This document shows, piece by piece, positions 7,663 through 17,075 of a stretch of DNA of 39,464 nucleotides. Under the pieces are notes generated by a model, which did not search any database, was not told the origin of the DNA, and worked only from the letters and a program-made list of their open reading frames with translations. Made by a program: the position numbers and the translations under genes. The stretch is from Clostridiales bacterium (lineage in GTDB: Bacteria > Bacillota > Clostridia > Peptostreptococcales > Anaerovoracaceae), in the NCBI GenBank assembly GCA_012841165.1, contig DUVF01000007.1:1-39464 (forward strand), written 5' to 3'. Position 1 is the first letter of the stretch. Each line of letters opens with the position of its first letter.

Positions 7663-8400
7663 ATGATTACAGAAACCAAAGCCATCGTCCTCCGGCTAAC
7701 AGAAACGGTCGGCGGAAGACGAATGATCGCCTTGCTGACCGAAGATCATGGAAAGATCAGCGCCGGCGCTTTTTCAGAAGAAAGAAATCGTAAAAAGTCC
7801 GGGCTGGCGCTGCGGCCGTTCAGTCTGGGCAGCTACGAATTGCGTAAAACGGGTGAAAACTGGCATATCAACCGGAGCGAGGTACTGAACAGTCATTACG
7901 GCCTGGGCAGCGATGTCGAAAAATACATGGCCGCCTGTTATGCGTTGGAGCTGACTGATAAACTGCTGCCGGAACTAGCCAAAGCGCCGGAGCTGTTTTC
8001 CTTGCTGGCCCAGTTTCTTGATATGCTGGAAGAAAAATCCTGCCATTGTGGTCTGCTGCAAGCGGCTTTCACGCTTAAAGCGTTACAGACGATAGGCCAG
8101 GAACCCTTATTGGGCAGTTGTACCGGTTGTGGCGACAGTAGCAGCCTGATCGCTTTGAACCCGTCGGCCGGGGGTGCGTGGTGCAGTGCTTGCAAGACTT
8201 CTCTGCCGAATGAGCGATTGATTTATGCCCCGGGATTTGATATAGTAGGGATATTAAAATTTATGGCAGACCAACCGTTCGCGAGGATGCGCAGACTGGC
8301 TCTTGATGAAAAGGCGCTAACGTACATCCAAGCCTATTTGCGGGCGCATCTGTCGGCGCATTTGGATATCGGCGAACTCAAAAGCGATGTCGGCCGATGA
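7663..8400 (+). CDS. recO: DNA repair protein RecO
   Basis: A 245-residue RecFOR-pathway mediator that anneals single strands and helps load RecA. The N-terminal OB fold (residues 1-80) is followed by a helical domain with a zinc site formed by CTGC and CSAC. The length and layout are typical. It follows era by 9 bases, the standard Firmicute arrangement. Confidence 0.94.
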   Translation: MITETKAIVLRLTETVGGRRMIALLTEDHGKISAGAFSEERNRKKSGLALRPFSLGSYELRKTGENWHINRSEVLNSHYGLGSDVEKYMAACYALELTDKLLPELAKAPELFSLLAQFLDMLEEKSCHCGLLQAAFTLKALQTIGQEPLLGSCTGCGDSSSLIALNPSAGGAWCSACKTSLPNERLIYAPGFDIVGILKFMADQPFARMRRLALDEKALTYIQAYLRAHLSAHLDIGELKSDVGR

Positions 8401-8455
8401 GCGTTCTGAAAATTATAATGCAAAACCAAGAACCAGAAAAGGCGGTGAACACACA

Positions 8456-9127
8456 ATGGAGATTACATTGGAAAAAATCGAATTAGTGAAAGATCGGACA
8501 GGTGTCAGTTATAAAGAAGCGAAAGAAGCTCTTGAGGCGGCAAATGGGAGCGTAGTAGATGCTATTGTGGCGATCGAGGAAATGATCGACCACAAGAGTG
8601 GCAGCAAAGTCAGCGAACACGGCGCCCAACTGATGGACAAGATCAAAACAGCCATTAAGAAAGGCAATGTTTCAAAGATAATAGTCAAGAAGGACGACGA
8701 TGTTCTGCTCAACCTGCCGGTCAATATCGGCATTATCGGGACGGTTCTGGCTCCCTGGGCAGCGGTCGCGGGCGTCATCGCCGTATTTGGCACCAAATGC
8801 ACTGTGGAACTGGTAAAGGATAGCGGCGAGATTGTTGAGCTCAGCGAGATTGCCAGCGATACCTTCAATGATGTGGTGTACAAGGGTTCGGTGCTGGCCG
8901 ACGAGGTCAAAACCAGGGGCTCTGATGTCTTAGACAATGTTAAAACCAAAGCCAGCGAAGTCATGAGCAAAGTTAAAAAAGAAGACGAAGAATCAGAAGA
9001 CTATGATGAGAACGAAGAAGACGAAGAATCAGAAGACTACGATTGCGCCTGTGGGAGCGACGAGGAATGCGATGCCGATTGCTACTGCGGCTGTACGGAA
9101 GACAACTCCCAAAAACCGATTGAATAG
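8456..9127 (+). CDS. DUF4342 protein with UBA/TS-N domain and Cys-rich acidic tail
   Basis: A 223-residue protein. Residues 1-45 look like the UBA/TS-N helical domain of EF-Ts (VKDRTGVSYKEAKEALEAANG), and residues 50-125 match the DUF4342 pattern with a short hydrophobic core (NIGIIGTVLAPWAAVAGVIAVFG). An amphipathic stretch (VKTRGSDVLDNVKTKASEVM) leads to a very acidic tail with a tandem DEESEDYDENEE repeat and six cysteines in CACG, EEC and CYCGC. ATG 8456 follows GGCGG. It sits between recO and glyS. Function is unknown; the tail suggests metal binding, but that is inference. Confidence 0.82.
   Translation: MEITLEKIELVKDRTGVSYKEAKEALEAANGSVVDAIVAIEEMIDHKSGSKVSEHGAQLMDKIKTAIKKGNVSKIIVKKDDDVLLNLPVNIGIIGTVLAPWAAVAGVIAVFGTKCTVELVKDSGEIVELSEIASDTFNDVVYKGSVLADEVKTRGSDVLDNVKTKASEVMSKVKKEDEESEDYDENEEDEESEDYDCACGSDEECDADCYCGCTEDNSQKPIE
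8981..9043 (+). repeat. 27-base direct repeat in the DUF4342 gene tail
   Basis: Copies at 8981-9007 and 9017-9043 differ at one base and have a 36-base period. They encode the repeated acidic block EDEESEDYD. This looks like an in-frame tandem expansion. Confidence 0.9.
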
Positions 9128-9168
9128 GATCGAATAGAGGATATTGCAAATAAGGAAACAGAAATTTA

Positions 9169-10572
9169 ATGAACAAAGAAATTACTCTTGATGTTATTGT
9201 GGCTTTAGCGAAATCGAGAGGTTTCGTTTTTCCGGGTTCAGAAATTTATGGCGGTCTTGCCAATACATGGGACTATGGTCCGTTGGGCGTTGAATTGAAG
9301 AACAATATCAAAGCCGCCTGGTGGCAGAGATTCATCCGTGAATCGAAGTATAATGTCGGCCTGGATGCTGCTATTTTGATGAACCCCAAAGTTTGGGTCG
9401 CTTCCGGTCATGTCGGCGGGTTTTCCGATCCATTGGTTGACTGTAAAGGTTGTCGGGCGCGTTTCCGGGCCGATAAGCTGATCGAAGATCATCTGGCCGC
9501 TACCGGCCAGGCCGGCATCGTCGTCGATGGCTGGACCTATGAGAAGATGGAAGAGTTTATCAAGGACAATCAGATCGCCTGTCCCGACTGCGGTAAACAG
9601 GAATTTACACCGATACGTAAGTTCAATCTGATGTTTAAAACCTTCCAGGGCGTGACGGAAGATTCGCAATCAGAGATCTTTCTCCGCCCCGAGACGGCTC
9701 AAGGTATATTTGTTAATTTTAAAAATATTGCCCGCACCTCACGAAAGAAGATCCCCTTTGGCATCGGTCAGATCGGAAAATCTTTCCGTAACGAGATCAC
9801 GCCGGGCAATTTTACTTTCCGAACCCGGGAGTTTGAACAAATGGAGTTGGAGTTCTTCTGCAAACCGGGCGATAATCTCAAATGGTTTGCTTATTGGAAG
9901 GACTTCTGCCTGCAATGGCTGGTCGATTTAGGGATGAAGCGGGAGAGAATCAAACTGCGCGATCATGAGGCCGCCGAACTCTCGCACTACAGCAACGCCA
10001 CCACCGATATAGAATATTTATTCCCGTTCGGCTGGGGTGAACTTTGGGGCATAGCCGACCGGACGGATTTTGACCTGAGGCAGCATGCCGAACATTCGGG
10101 TGAAGATCTCAGCTTCCTGGATCCTGAGACAAACGAACGCTATGTACCACATTGCGTAGAGCCTTCGCTGGGCGCCGACCGGGTCACGCTGGCTTTTCTG
10201 TGTGACGCTTACGACGAAGAGACAGTCAGCGATGCTTCCGGTAAACCTGATAAACGGGTAGTGCTGCGCTTACACCCGGTGTTGGCGCCTTTCAAAGCTG
10301 CCGTGCTGCCGCTTTCCAAAAAATTAGCCGAACCGGCAGAAAAACTGCACGAAGAACTGTCCAAATATTTCCTGACAGATTATGATGCTTCAGGCAGCAT
10401 TGGCAAGCGTTATCGCAGAGAGGACGAGATCGGGACGCCTTTCTGCATCACTATCGATTTTGACACCGAAACCGACGGTTCAGTGACGATCCGAGACCGC
10501 GACAGCATGGAGCAGATTCGCCTGCCAATCGAGAAGGTAAAAGATTATATCGAAGAAAAATTAAAATTTTAA
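9169..10572 (+). CDS. glyS: Glycyl-tRNA synthetase, dimeric type
   Basis: A 467-residue class II synthetase of the alpha2 (eukaryotic/archaeal-like) type that charges tRNA-Gly. Motif 1 lies near [11 protein letters not shown], motif 2 is [21 protein letters not shown], and motif 3 contains [13 protein letters not shown]. An insertion with two CxxC pairs (CKGC and CPDC, about residues 87-145) is present. The C-terminal anticodon-binding domain is complete. There is no T-box leader in the 41-base gap upstream, so it seems to depend on upstream transcription. Confidence 0.96.
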   Translation: MNKEITLDVIVALAKSRGFVFPGSEIYGGLANTWDYGPLGVELKNNIKAAWWQRFIRESKYNVGLDAAILMNPKVWVASGHVGGFSDPLVDCKGCRARFRADKLIEDHLAATGQAGIVVDGWTYEKMEEFIKDNQIACPDCGKQEFTPIRKFNLMFKTFQGVTEDSQSEIFLRPETAQGIFVNFKNIARTSRKKIPFGIGQIGKSFRNEITPGNFTFRTREFEQMELEFFCKPGDNLKWFAYWKDFCLQWLVDLGMKRERIKLRDHEAAELSHYSNATTDIEYLFPFGWGELWGIADRTDFDLRQHAEHSGEDLSFLDPETNERYVPHCVEPSLGADRVTLAFLCDAYDEETVSDASGKPDKRVVLRLHPVLAPFKAAVLPLSKKLAEPAEKLHEELSKYFLTDYDASGSIGKRYRREDEIGTPFCITIDFDTETDGSVTIRDRDSMEQIRLPIEKVKDYIEEKLKF

Positions 10573-10606
10573 TAAACAATAAAATACGATAGGGGGGTCA
10601 GCAGCA

Positions 10607-13231
10607 ATGAGCACTAAATATGTATACCGTTTCGCCGAAGGAAACGGGTCGATGCGTGAACTTTTAGGTGGAAAAGGCGCCAACCTGGCCGAAATGACAA
10701 ATTTGGGCATGCCGGTGCCGCAGGGTTTTACTATTACCACCGAAGCCTGCAACAAGTATTATGATAACGGAGAAAGCATCAGTCCGGAGCTTAAAGAAGA
10801 GATTCTGGCCAACATTAAGCTGTTAGAAACTGAAACCGGTAAAAAATTCGGAGACACTGATAATCCGTTGCTGGTATCGGTCCGTTCCGGATCCAGAGCT
10901 TCGATGCCCGGCATGATGGATACGATCCTCAACCTGGGATTGAACGATGCTGTTACCGAAGCCGTTGCCCGCAAAACTGGAAACCCCCGATTCGCTTATG
11001 ATTCCTATCGCCGGTTTATCCAAATGTATTCCGACGTCGTTATGGAGGTCGGCAAATCTTATTTTGAAGAGTTGATCGACAATATGAAGACCAAGCGGGG
11101 CGTCGAGCTCGATACCGAACTGACAGCGAACGATCTGAAAGAATTGGCTGATCAATTCAAGGCTGAATACAAAGCTAAGATCGGCAGTGATTTTCCGGCC
11201 GATCCGGTCGAGCAGCTGTTCGGCGCGATCAAAGCGGTCTTTCGCTCCTGGAACAATGAGCGGGCGATTTACTATCGGCGCATGAACGATATCCCATCAT
11301 CCTGGGGTACTGCCGTTAATGTTCAGTCGATGGTCTTTGGCAATATGGGCGACACCTCCGGGACCGGTGTTGCCTTTACCCGCAGTCCGTCCACCGGCGA
11401 ACCCAAGCTGTTCGGTGAATTTCTGATGAACGCTCAGGGCGAAGACGTCGTGGCCGGCATCCGGACGCCGCAGTCGATAGAACAGTTGAAAGAGATCAAT
11501 CCGCAGGTTTACGACGAGTTCGCTCAAACCGCCAAGAAACTTGAGATGCACTACAAGGATATGCAGGATATGGAGTTTACCATCGAAGAAGGTAAGCTCT
11601 ATATGTTGCAGACCCGTAATGGTAAACGAACCGCGGTGGCAGCGCTGAAGATCGCCTGTGATCTGGTAGACGAGGGTCTGCTGACGCAGGAAGAAGCGGT
11701 TAATATGATTGATCCCAAGCAGCTTGACGCGCTCCTGCATCCGCAATTTGACGATGCCGCACTTAAAGCCGCCAAACCTATCGGGTCGGCCCTGCCGGCG
11801 TCTCCGGGCGCGGCTGCCGGCCAAGTCGTATTTACTGCCGAAGACGCTACCGAATGGGCGAAGAAAGGCGCGGATGTCATTCTTGTCCGTCTGGAGACTT
11901 CACCTGAAGATATTGAAGGTATGCATTATTCCAAAGGCATCCTGACAGCGCGCGGCGGAATGACCTCGCATGCGGCGGTGGTTGCCCGGGGCATGGGCAC
12001 CTGCTGTGTCTCTGGTTGCGGAGCCATTGTGTTTAACCCCGACAAATCTTTTACTTTGAATGGCAAAACGATTAAAGAGGGCGACTATATTTCACTTGAC
12101 GGTTCCACCGGCAATATCTACGCTGAGAAGATCCCTACGGTAGATGCTTCGATTTCCGGTGAATTCGGGCGTTTGATGGGTTGGGCGGATGAGATCCGGA
12201 CATTGAAAGTCCGCACTAACGCCGACACACCGCAGGACGCCGCCCAGGCGGTTACATTCGGAGCCGAGGGTATCGGACTGTGCCGTACCGAGCATATGTT
12301 CTTTGATCCTAAGCGGATCATGGCTATGCGTGAGATGATACTGTCCAAGACTGCCGATCAACGCAGGGCAGCTTTGGCAAAACTGTTGCCGATGCAGCGA
12401 GATGACTTTGAAGGAATCTACGAGGCTATGCAAGGTCTTCCGGTGACCATCCGCTTTCTTGATCCGCCGTTACACGAATTTCTACCCACCGAAAAGAACG
12501 ACATTCAGGCTTTGGCTGAAGATATGGGAGTCACAGTTGAAGCGATCAATGAGGCGATCGTATCGTTGCACGAATTCAATCCTATGATGGGCCATCGCGG
12601 TTGTCGTCTGAGCATCACCTATCCCGAAATCGCTGAAATGCAGACGACGGCTGTCATCGAGGCCGCTATTAATGTGCAGAAGAAACATCCGGATTGGAAG
12701 ATGGTGCCGGAAATAATGATACCGCTGGTCGGCGATCTCAAAGAGTTTGCCTTTGTCAAAAATATCGTCACCCGGGTGGCGGACGAATTGATTGCAAAAT
12801 CCGGCATCGAATTGGAATATCTGGTCGGCACGATGCTTGAGATTCCCAGAGCGGCCTTGACTTCCGATGAGATTGCTCGTGAAGCCGAGTTCTTCTCTTT
12901 CGGGACGAACGACCTGACACAGATGACCTTCGGTTTCAGTCGTGACGACGCCGGTTCCTTCCTCGGCGCTTATTACGACAAAAAAATCTATGAGAATGAT
13001 CCCTTTGCCCGCCTCGACCAGATCGGTGTCGGCAAGTTGGTGCAGATGTCGGTCGAACTTGGCAAACAGACCCGGCCCGACATTAAGCTCGGCATTTGCG
13101 GTGAACACGGTGGCGATCCGTCTTCTATCGAATTCTGTCATCGGGTCGGTCTGAATTATGTGTCCTGTTCGCCGTTCCGCGTGCCGATTGCCCGTCTGGC
13201 TGCCGCTCAGGCGGCCATCCGCAACCGGTAA
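10607..13231 (+). CDS. ppdK: Pyruvate, phosphate dikinase
   Basis: An 874-residue enzyme that interconverts pyruvate, ATP and phosphate with PEP, AMP and PPi. The N-terminal nucleotide-binding domain starts at residue 1 (GGKGANLAEM). The phosphohistidine domain has GGMTSHAAVVARG with catalytic H455. The C-terminal PEP/pyruvate barrel carries GICGEHGGDP with catalytic C831. Positions and length match the well-studied clostridial enzyme. GGGGGG (10592-10597) precedes the ATG. It follows glyS by 34 bases and is closed by the terminator at 13336; next to pyruvate carboxylase it suggests PPi-linked glycolysis or PEP cycling. Confidence 0.97.
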   Translation: MSTKYVYRFAEGNGSMRELLGGKGANLAEMTNLGMPVPQGFTITTEACNKYYDNGESISPELKEEILANIKLLETETGKKFGDTDNPLLVSVRSGSRASMPGMMDTILNLGLNDAVTEAVARKTGNPRFAYDSYRRFIQMYSDVVMEVGKSYFEELIDNMKTKRGVELDTELTANDLKELADQFKAEYKAKIGSDFPADPVEQLFGAIKAVFRSWNNERAIYYRRMNDIPSSWGTAVNVQSMVFGNMGDTSGTGVAFTRSPSTGEPKLFGEFLMNAQGEDVVAGIRTPQSIEQLKEINPQVYDEFAQTAKKLEMHYKDMQDMEFTIEEGKLYMLQTRNGKRTAVAALKIACDLVDEGLLTQEEAVNMIDPKQLDALLHPQFDDAALKAAKPIGSALPASPGAAAGQVVFTAEDATEWAKKGADVILVRLETSPEDIEGMHYSKGILTARGGMTSHAAVVARGMGTCCVSGCGAIVFNPDKSFTLNGKTIKEGDYISLDGSTGNIYAEKIPTVDASISGEFGRLMGWADEIRTLKVRTNADTPQDAAQAVTFGAEGIGLCRTEHMFFDPKRIMAMREMILSKTADQRRAALAKLLPMQRDDFEGIYEAMQGLPVTIRFLDPPLHEFLPTEKNDIQALAEDMGVTVEAINEAIVSLHEFNPMMGHRGCRLSITYPEIAEMQTTAVIEAAINVQKKHPDWKMVPEIMIPLVGDLKEFAFVKNIVTRVADELIAKSGIELEYLVGTMLEIPRAALTSDEIAREAEFFSFGTNDLTQMTFGFSRDDAGSFLGAYYDKKIYENDPFARLDQIGVGKLVQMSVELGKQTRPDIKLGICGEHGGDPSSIEFCHRVGLNYVSCSPFRVPIARLAAAQAAIRNR

Positions 13232-13234
13232 AAG

Positions 13235-13275
13235 CAGTTGATTGTTACGACGCCGGCTAAGCAGCTGATTGTAAC
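13235..13275 (+). repeat. Imperfect direct repeat in ppdK 3' UTR
   Basis: GCAGTTGATTGTTACG (13235-13250) and GCAGCTGATTGTAACG (13260-13275) are 14/16 identical with a 25-base period. The rest of the 230-base gap to pyc holds the terminator and promoter described separately; I see no gene in it. Confidence 0.6.
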
Positions 13276-13335
13276 GGTTAAAATAAGATGCCGGCAGGAA
13301 AAATGACCGCATATATGAGTATAAATTTAAGTAGA

Positions 13336-13379
13336 GATAAAAAGGGTGCCGCAGGCGGGCATCCTTTTTATCTATTTTA
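13336..13379 (+). terminator. Rho-independent terminator after ppdK
   Basis: A 15-base stem (13336-13350 with 13358-13372, one G-U pair) with a 7-base loop. The T-run lies partly in the 3' arm (CTTTTTATC) and continues as TATTTT. It closes the long phoH-to-ppdK gene run. Confidence 0.88.
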
Positions 13380-13398
13380 ATGTTTACACAATATTGAT

Positions 13399-13442
13399 TT
13401 GATTTTAGCTCAGCAATTTGATACTATGACCTGTAATATAAT
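13399..13442 (+). promoter_or_regulatory. Probable promoter of pyc
   Basis: TTGATT (13399-13404), a 17-base spacer and TACTAT (13422-13427) form one candidate; a consensus TATAAT at 13437-13442 without a good -35 is a second. Both are close to the GGGAG binding site before ATG 13462, so the first gives the more usual leader length. Confidence 0.5.
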
Positions 13443-13461
13443 TTTGTAAGGGAGAAACAAG

Positions 13462-16400
13462 ATGCAGCAGTTCAAACGTATATTGGTTGCCAACCGCGGA
13501 GAGATCGCGATACGTATTTTTCGGGCCTGCAAAGAGCTCGGCATCCGGTCGGTAGCCATATATTCCGAAGAAGACTCGAACGCTTTGTTCCGCACTAAAG
13601 CGGATGAATCGTATAAAATAGGCCGGGGCAAGGCGCCGGTGGAAGCCTATCTGTCGATGCATGAGATCATCGAACTGGCTAAAGCCAAGGCAGTTGACGC
13701 CATTCATCCCGGTTATGGTTTTTTAGCGGAGAATACAGAGTTCGCACGCCTTTGCGAAGAAGCCGGCATCGTATTTATCGGACCGACCTATCAGATGATG
13801 GAGCAGTTGGGTGATAAAGTGCGTTCCAAGCTGGTAGCTTCTAAGGCCGGTGTACCGGCGATACCGGGCGTGGAAAAAGTCATCAGAACAGAAACGGAAG
13901 CACTTAAAGTAGCAGCAGCGGCGGGTTATCCGATCATTCTCAAGGCATCGGCCGGCGGTGGCGGTCGCGGTATGCGCGTGGTGCGTGACGAAAAAGATTT
14001 GATCAACGAGTATCGTAGCGCCCGCAGCGAGGCCGGTAAAGCCTTCGGCATCGACGATATTTTCATTGAAAAATATATTGAGAACCCCAAACACATTGAG
14101 GTGCAGGTGCTGGGCGACAACTACGGCAACCTGGTGCATCTGTTCGAGCGCGATTGTTCGATTCAACGGCGGCATCAGAAGGTTATCGAATTTACGCCGG
14201 CATTTAATCTTTCCAAAGAACAGAGGCAGGCGATTTGTGAGGACGCGCTGAAAATCGCCCGGGCTGTCAGCTATCGCTGCGCCGGGACCGTGGAATTTCT
14301 GATGGATCAAGATGGCCAGCACTATTTCATCGAAGTCAACCCGCGCATCCAAGTCGAGCATACCGTCACTGAGATGGTCACCGGCATCGATCTGGTGCAG
14401 GCGCAAATACTGGTTTCCCAGGGCTATCGTCTCGATTCGCCGGAGATCGGCATTCGCAGTCAGGCGGACATCAAAACCAACGGCTATGCCATCCAGTGCC
14501 GATTGACGACCGAGGATCCGGAGAACGGTTTTGCACCGGACATGGGTACTTTGGAAGTCTATCGCAGCGGATCCGGCTTCGGCATTCGCCTGGACGGCGG
14601 CAACGGTTTTACCGGCGCCAGGATAATGCCCTATTACGACAGTCTGTTGGTCAAGGTGACAGCCTGGTCAAGGACCTTCGATGATGCGGCGAACAAAGCT
14701 GCCCGAGCGATTTCTGAATTTAAGATCAAAGGCATTAAGACCAACATCGGCTTCTTGCTTAATGTGCTGAACCACCCGGTCTTCAGGGCCGGAAATTGCG
14801 ATACCGGCTTCATCGCCGAACATCCCGAACTTTTCCGCATCAGAGCCAGTTCGGACCGTGAACTTAAGGTGATTCGTCACATCGGCAATATCGCTGTCAA
14901 CCGGACATTCACTCCGCCGGCAGACTTTGATGTGCCGGTAGTGCCGGAGTTCAAACAAATGGAATTGCCGGAAGGAACCAAGCAGATCCTCGATCAACGC
15001 GGGCCGGCCGGACTTTCCCAATGGATACTCGACCAGAAGCGCCTGTTGATCACTGACGCGACGATGCGCGATGCCCAGCAATCACTGGTGGCGACCCGGT
15101 TGCGGACTATCGATATGACCAAGATCGCTCCCGCCATTGCGGCTTTGGCGCCCAATCTGTTTTCATTGGAGATGTGGGGCGGAGCGACTTTTGATGTGGC
15201 CTATCGCTTCTTGCGCGAATCGCCCTGGGATCGCCTGGCCGAGTTGCGCGAACTGGTGCCGAATATTCTCTTCCAGATGCTTTTTAGGGGAGCGAATGCG
15301 GTTGGATACAAGAATTATCCGGATAATGTAGTACGCGAATTCATTAAAGTTTCAGCTCGCGAAGGCATTGATGTTTTCCGTATTTTTGACTCTTTGAACT
15401 GGTTCGAAGGTATGGAAGTGGCGATCGACGAAGTGTTGAATCAGGGCAAAGTGGCTGAGGCCTGCATCTGCTACACCGGCGATATCACTGATCGCAGCCG
15501 GAAAAAATACGACCTCAATTATTATGTCAAAATGGCTAAACGACTTGAAAAAGCCGGCTCGCATATTTTAGGCATAAAGGATATGGCGGGTCTGTTGAAA
15601 CCGATGGCTGCCCACGAATTGATTTCTACGCTTAAACAGGAGGTCGGAATTCCGATTCATCTGCATACTCACGATACCAGCGGCAATGGCGGCGCCACTC
15701 TGTTGATGGCGGCGATGGCCGATATTGATATCATCGACGCGGCCTTCAGCAGCATGGCCGGCCTGACCAGTCAGCCCTCCTTAAACGCGATCGCAGCGGC
15801 ATTGGAGCATTCATCGCGCGAAGTCGGCCTGTCAATCGATGATCTGCAGAAAATCTCCGATTATTGGTGGGCGGTGCGACCGGTTTACGAACAGTTTGAA
15901 TCGGAATTGAAGTCGGGTACGGCGGAAATCTATAAATATGAAATTCCCGGCGGTCAGTATTCAAATCTGCGTCCGCAGGTGGAGAGCATCGGTCTTGGCG
16001 ATCAGTTTGAAGAAGTCAAAGAGATGTTCCGCGTTGTGAATGAAATGTGGGGCGATATAGTTAAAGTGACGCCTTCTTCAAAGGCGGTCGGCGATATGGC
16101 CATATTTATGGTGCAGAATGGTTTGACGCCGGAGAATATATATGAAAAAGCAAAGGATATCGACTTCCCGGATTCCGTCGTCTCGTATTTCGAGGGTATG
16201 ATGGGACAGCCCGAAGGCGGTTTCCCGGAAAAATTACAGAAGCTGGTGCTCAAAGGCAAACCGGCGATCACCGTGCGTCCGGGCACTTTGTTACCGGACG
16301 AGGATTTTGACGCCATCCGCAGAAATCTGGAGGAAGCATACGGCCCCGAGATCGATGACCGGGATGTTCTCAGCTATGCGCTTTACCCCAAAGTCTACGA

Positions 16401-16893
16401 AGATTATCGGGCAGCCCTGGAGGCTGACGGCGATCTCAGCCTGATGGGCAGTGACGTTTTCTTCCACGGGTTGTGGGAAGGCGAGACCGCTAATGTCAAA
16501 ATTGAAGAAGGTAAAGAGCTGGTTGTCAGATTGATTGAGGTACGCTCGGTAGACGAAGAGGGCAACCGTGAGGTCGTCTTTGAGATCAACGGCAATCGTC
16601 GCGGCGTAACCATCAAGGATAATCGGGTGACCGGCGTGGTGCACAAAAGCAGCACAACGATGGCCGATCCCAATGACCCCGGCCAAATTGGCGCCAATAT
16701 GCCCGGCATCGTCATCCGTCTCTTTAAAAAAGAGGGCGACAGCATAGCGGAAGGTGAGCCGATTGGTGTACTTGAAGCCATGAAAATGGAAACCAACATC
16801 CTGTCGCCGGTCAGCGGTCAGATCGAAAAACTGCTGGTCGAGGAGGGCAGTACGGTGGTTACCGGAGAGCTGCTAGCAGTGGTTCTGAGTTAG
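13462..16893 (+). CDS. pyc: Pyruvate carboxylase
   Basis: A 1143-residue single-chain biotin enzyme that carboxylates pyruvate to oxaloacetate with ATP and bicarbonate. Domains in order: biotin carboxylase (1-450, with the glycine-rich ATP loop KASAGGGGRGMR), allosteric/linker, carboxyltransferase (about 530-800, starting ITDATMRDAQQSL, with the metal-binding HLHTHDTSG), PC tetramerisation domain, and the biotinyl domain with EAMKMET and acceptor K1108, 35 residues from the C-terminus as usual. It has its own promoter region and terminator. With ppdK it links pyruvate, PEP and oxaloacetate. Confidence 0.97.
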   Translation: MQQFKRILVANRGEIAIRIFRACKELGIRSVAIYSEEDSNALFRTKADESYKIGRGKAPVEAYLSMHEIIELAKAKAVDAIHPGYGFLAENTEFARLCEEAGIVFIGPTYQMMEQLGDKVRSKLVASKAGVPAIPGVEKVIRTETEALKVAAAAGYPIILKASAGGGGRGMRVVRDEKDLINEYRSARSEAGKAFGIDDIFIEKYIENPKHIEVQVLGDNYGNLVHLFERDCSIQRRHQKVIEFTPAFNLSKEQRQAICEDALKIARAVSYRCAGTVEFLMDQDGQHYFIEVNPRIQVEHTVTEMVTGIDLVQAQILVSQGYRLDSPEIGIRSQADIKTNGYAIQCRLTTEDPENGFAPDMGTLEVYRSGSGFGIRLDGGNGFTGARIMPYYDSLLVKVTAWSRTFDDAANKAARAISEFKIKGIKTNIGFLLNVLNHPVFRAGNCDTGFIAEHPELFRIRASSDRELKVIRHIGNIAVNRTFTPPADFDVPVVPEFKQMELPEGTKQILDQRGPAGLSQWILDQKRLLITDATMRDAQQSLVATRLRTIDMTKIAPAIAALAPNLFSLEMWGGATFDVAYRFLRESPWDRLAELRELVPNILFQMLFRGANAVGYKNYPDNVVREFIKVSAREGIDVFRIFDSLNWFEGMEVAIDEVLNQGKVAEACICYTGDITDRSRKKYDLNYYVKMAKRLEKAGSHILGIKDMAGLLKPMAAHELISTLKQEVGIPIHLHTHDTSGNGGATLLMAAMADIDIIDAAFSSMAGLTSQPSLNAIAAALEHSSREVGLSIDDLQKISDYWWAVRPVYEQFESELKSGTAEIYKYEIPGGQYSNLRPQVESIGLGDQFEEVKEMFRVVNEMWGDIVKVTPSSKAVGDMAIFMVQNGLTPENIYEKAKDIDFPDSVVSYFEGMMGQPEGGFPEKLQKLVLKGKPAITVRPGTLLPDEDFDAIRRNLEEAYGPEIDDRDVLSYALYPKVYEDYRAALEADGDLSLMGSDVFFHGLWEGETANVKIEEGKELVVRLIEVRSVDEEGNREVVFEINGNRRGVTIKDNRVTGVVHKSSTTMADPNDPGQIGANMPGIVIRLFKKEGDSIAEGEPIGVLEAMKMETNILSPVSGQIEKLLVEEGSTVVTGELLAVVLS

Positions 16894-16925
16894 TCGCAAT
16901 CGAATAATTAAAGTATAAGAAAGAG

Positions 16926-16971
16926 GGCTGGAGCAGCTTCTGTCACAGGGAGCAGGCTCCGGTCTTTTTTT
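16926..16971 (+). terminator. Rho-independent terminator after pyc
   Basis: A 9-base stem with two G-U pairs (16926-16934 with 16956-16964) encloses a partly paired loop and is followed directly by TTTTTTT (16965-16971). Confidence 0.87.
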
Positions 16972-17002
16972 GTCGGCCAGTTTTTAGGAGACGATAAGCG
17001 GA

Positions 17003-17031
17003 TTCTGTCGGAAGCATGAAGCTTGTAGAAT
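17003..17031 (+). promoter_or_regulatory. Possible promoter of the Tad locus
   Basis: TTCTGT (17003-17008), a 17-base spacer and TAGAAT (17026-17031) lie between the pyc terminator and tadZ. Both boxes deviate from consensus, so this is tentative, but the terminator just upstream means a promoter is expected in this ~100-base stretch. Confidence 0.35.
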
Positions 17032-17075
17032 ATAGCCGGCAAGCATAGCATGGAATTTAGAAAGGGAGTGACGGC

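Noticed and set aside
12482..13312. Long minus-strand open frame opposite ppdK
   Set aside because: No family similarity, no ribosome binding site, and it mirrors codon usage of the plus-strand gene.
13381..13400. Rex- or CcpA-type operator before pyc (TGTTTACACAAT)
   Set aside because: Neither half-site symmetry nor spacing fits the known consensus sequences.
13723..14406. Long minus-strand open frame opposite pyc
   Set aside because: Antisense shadow of a fully supported gene with no recognisable product.
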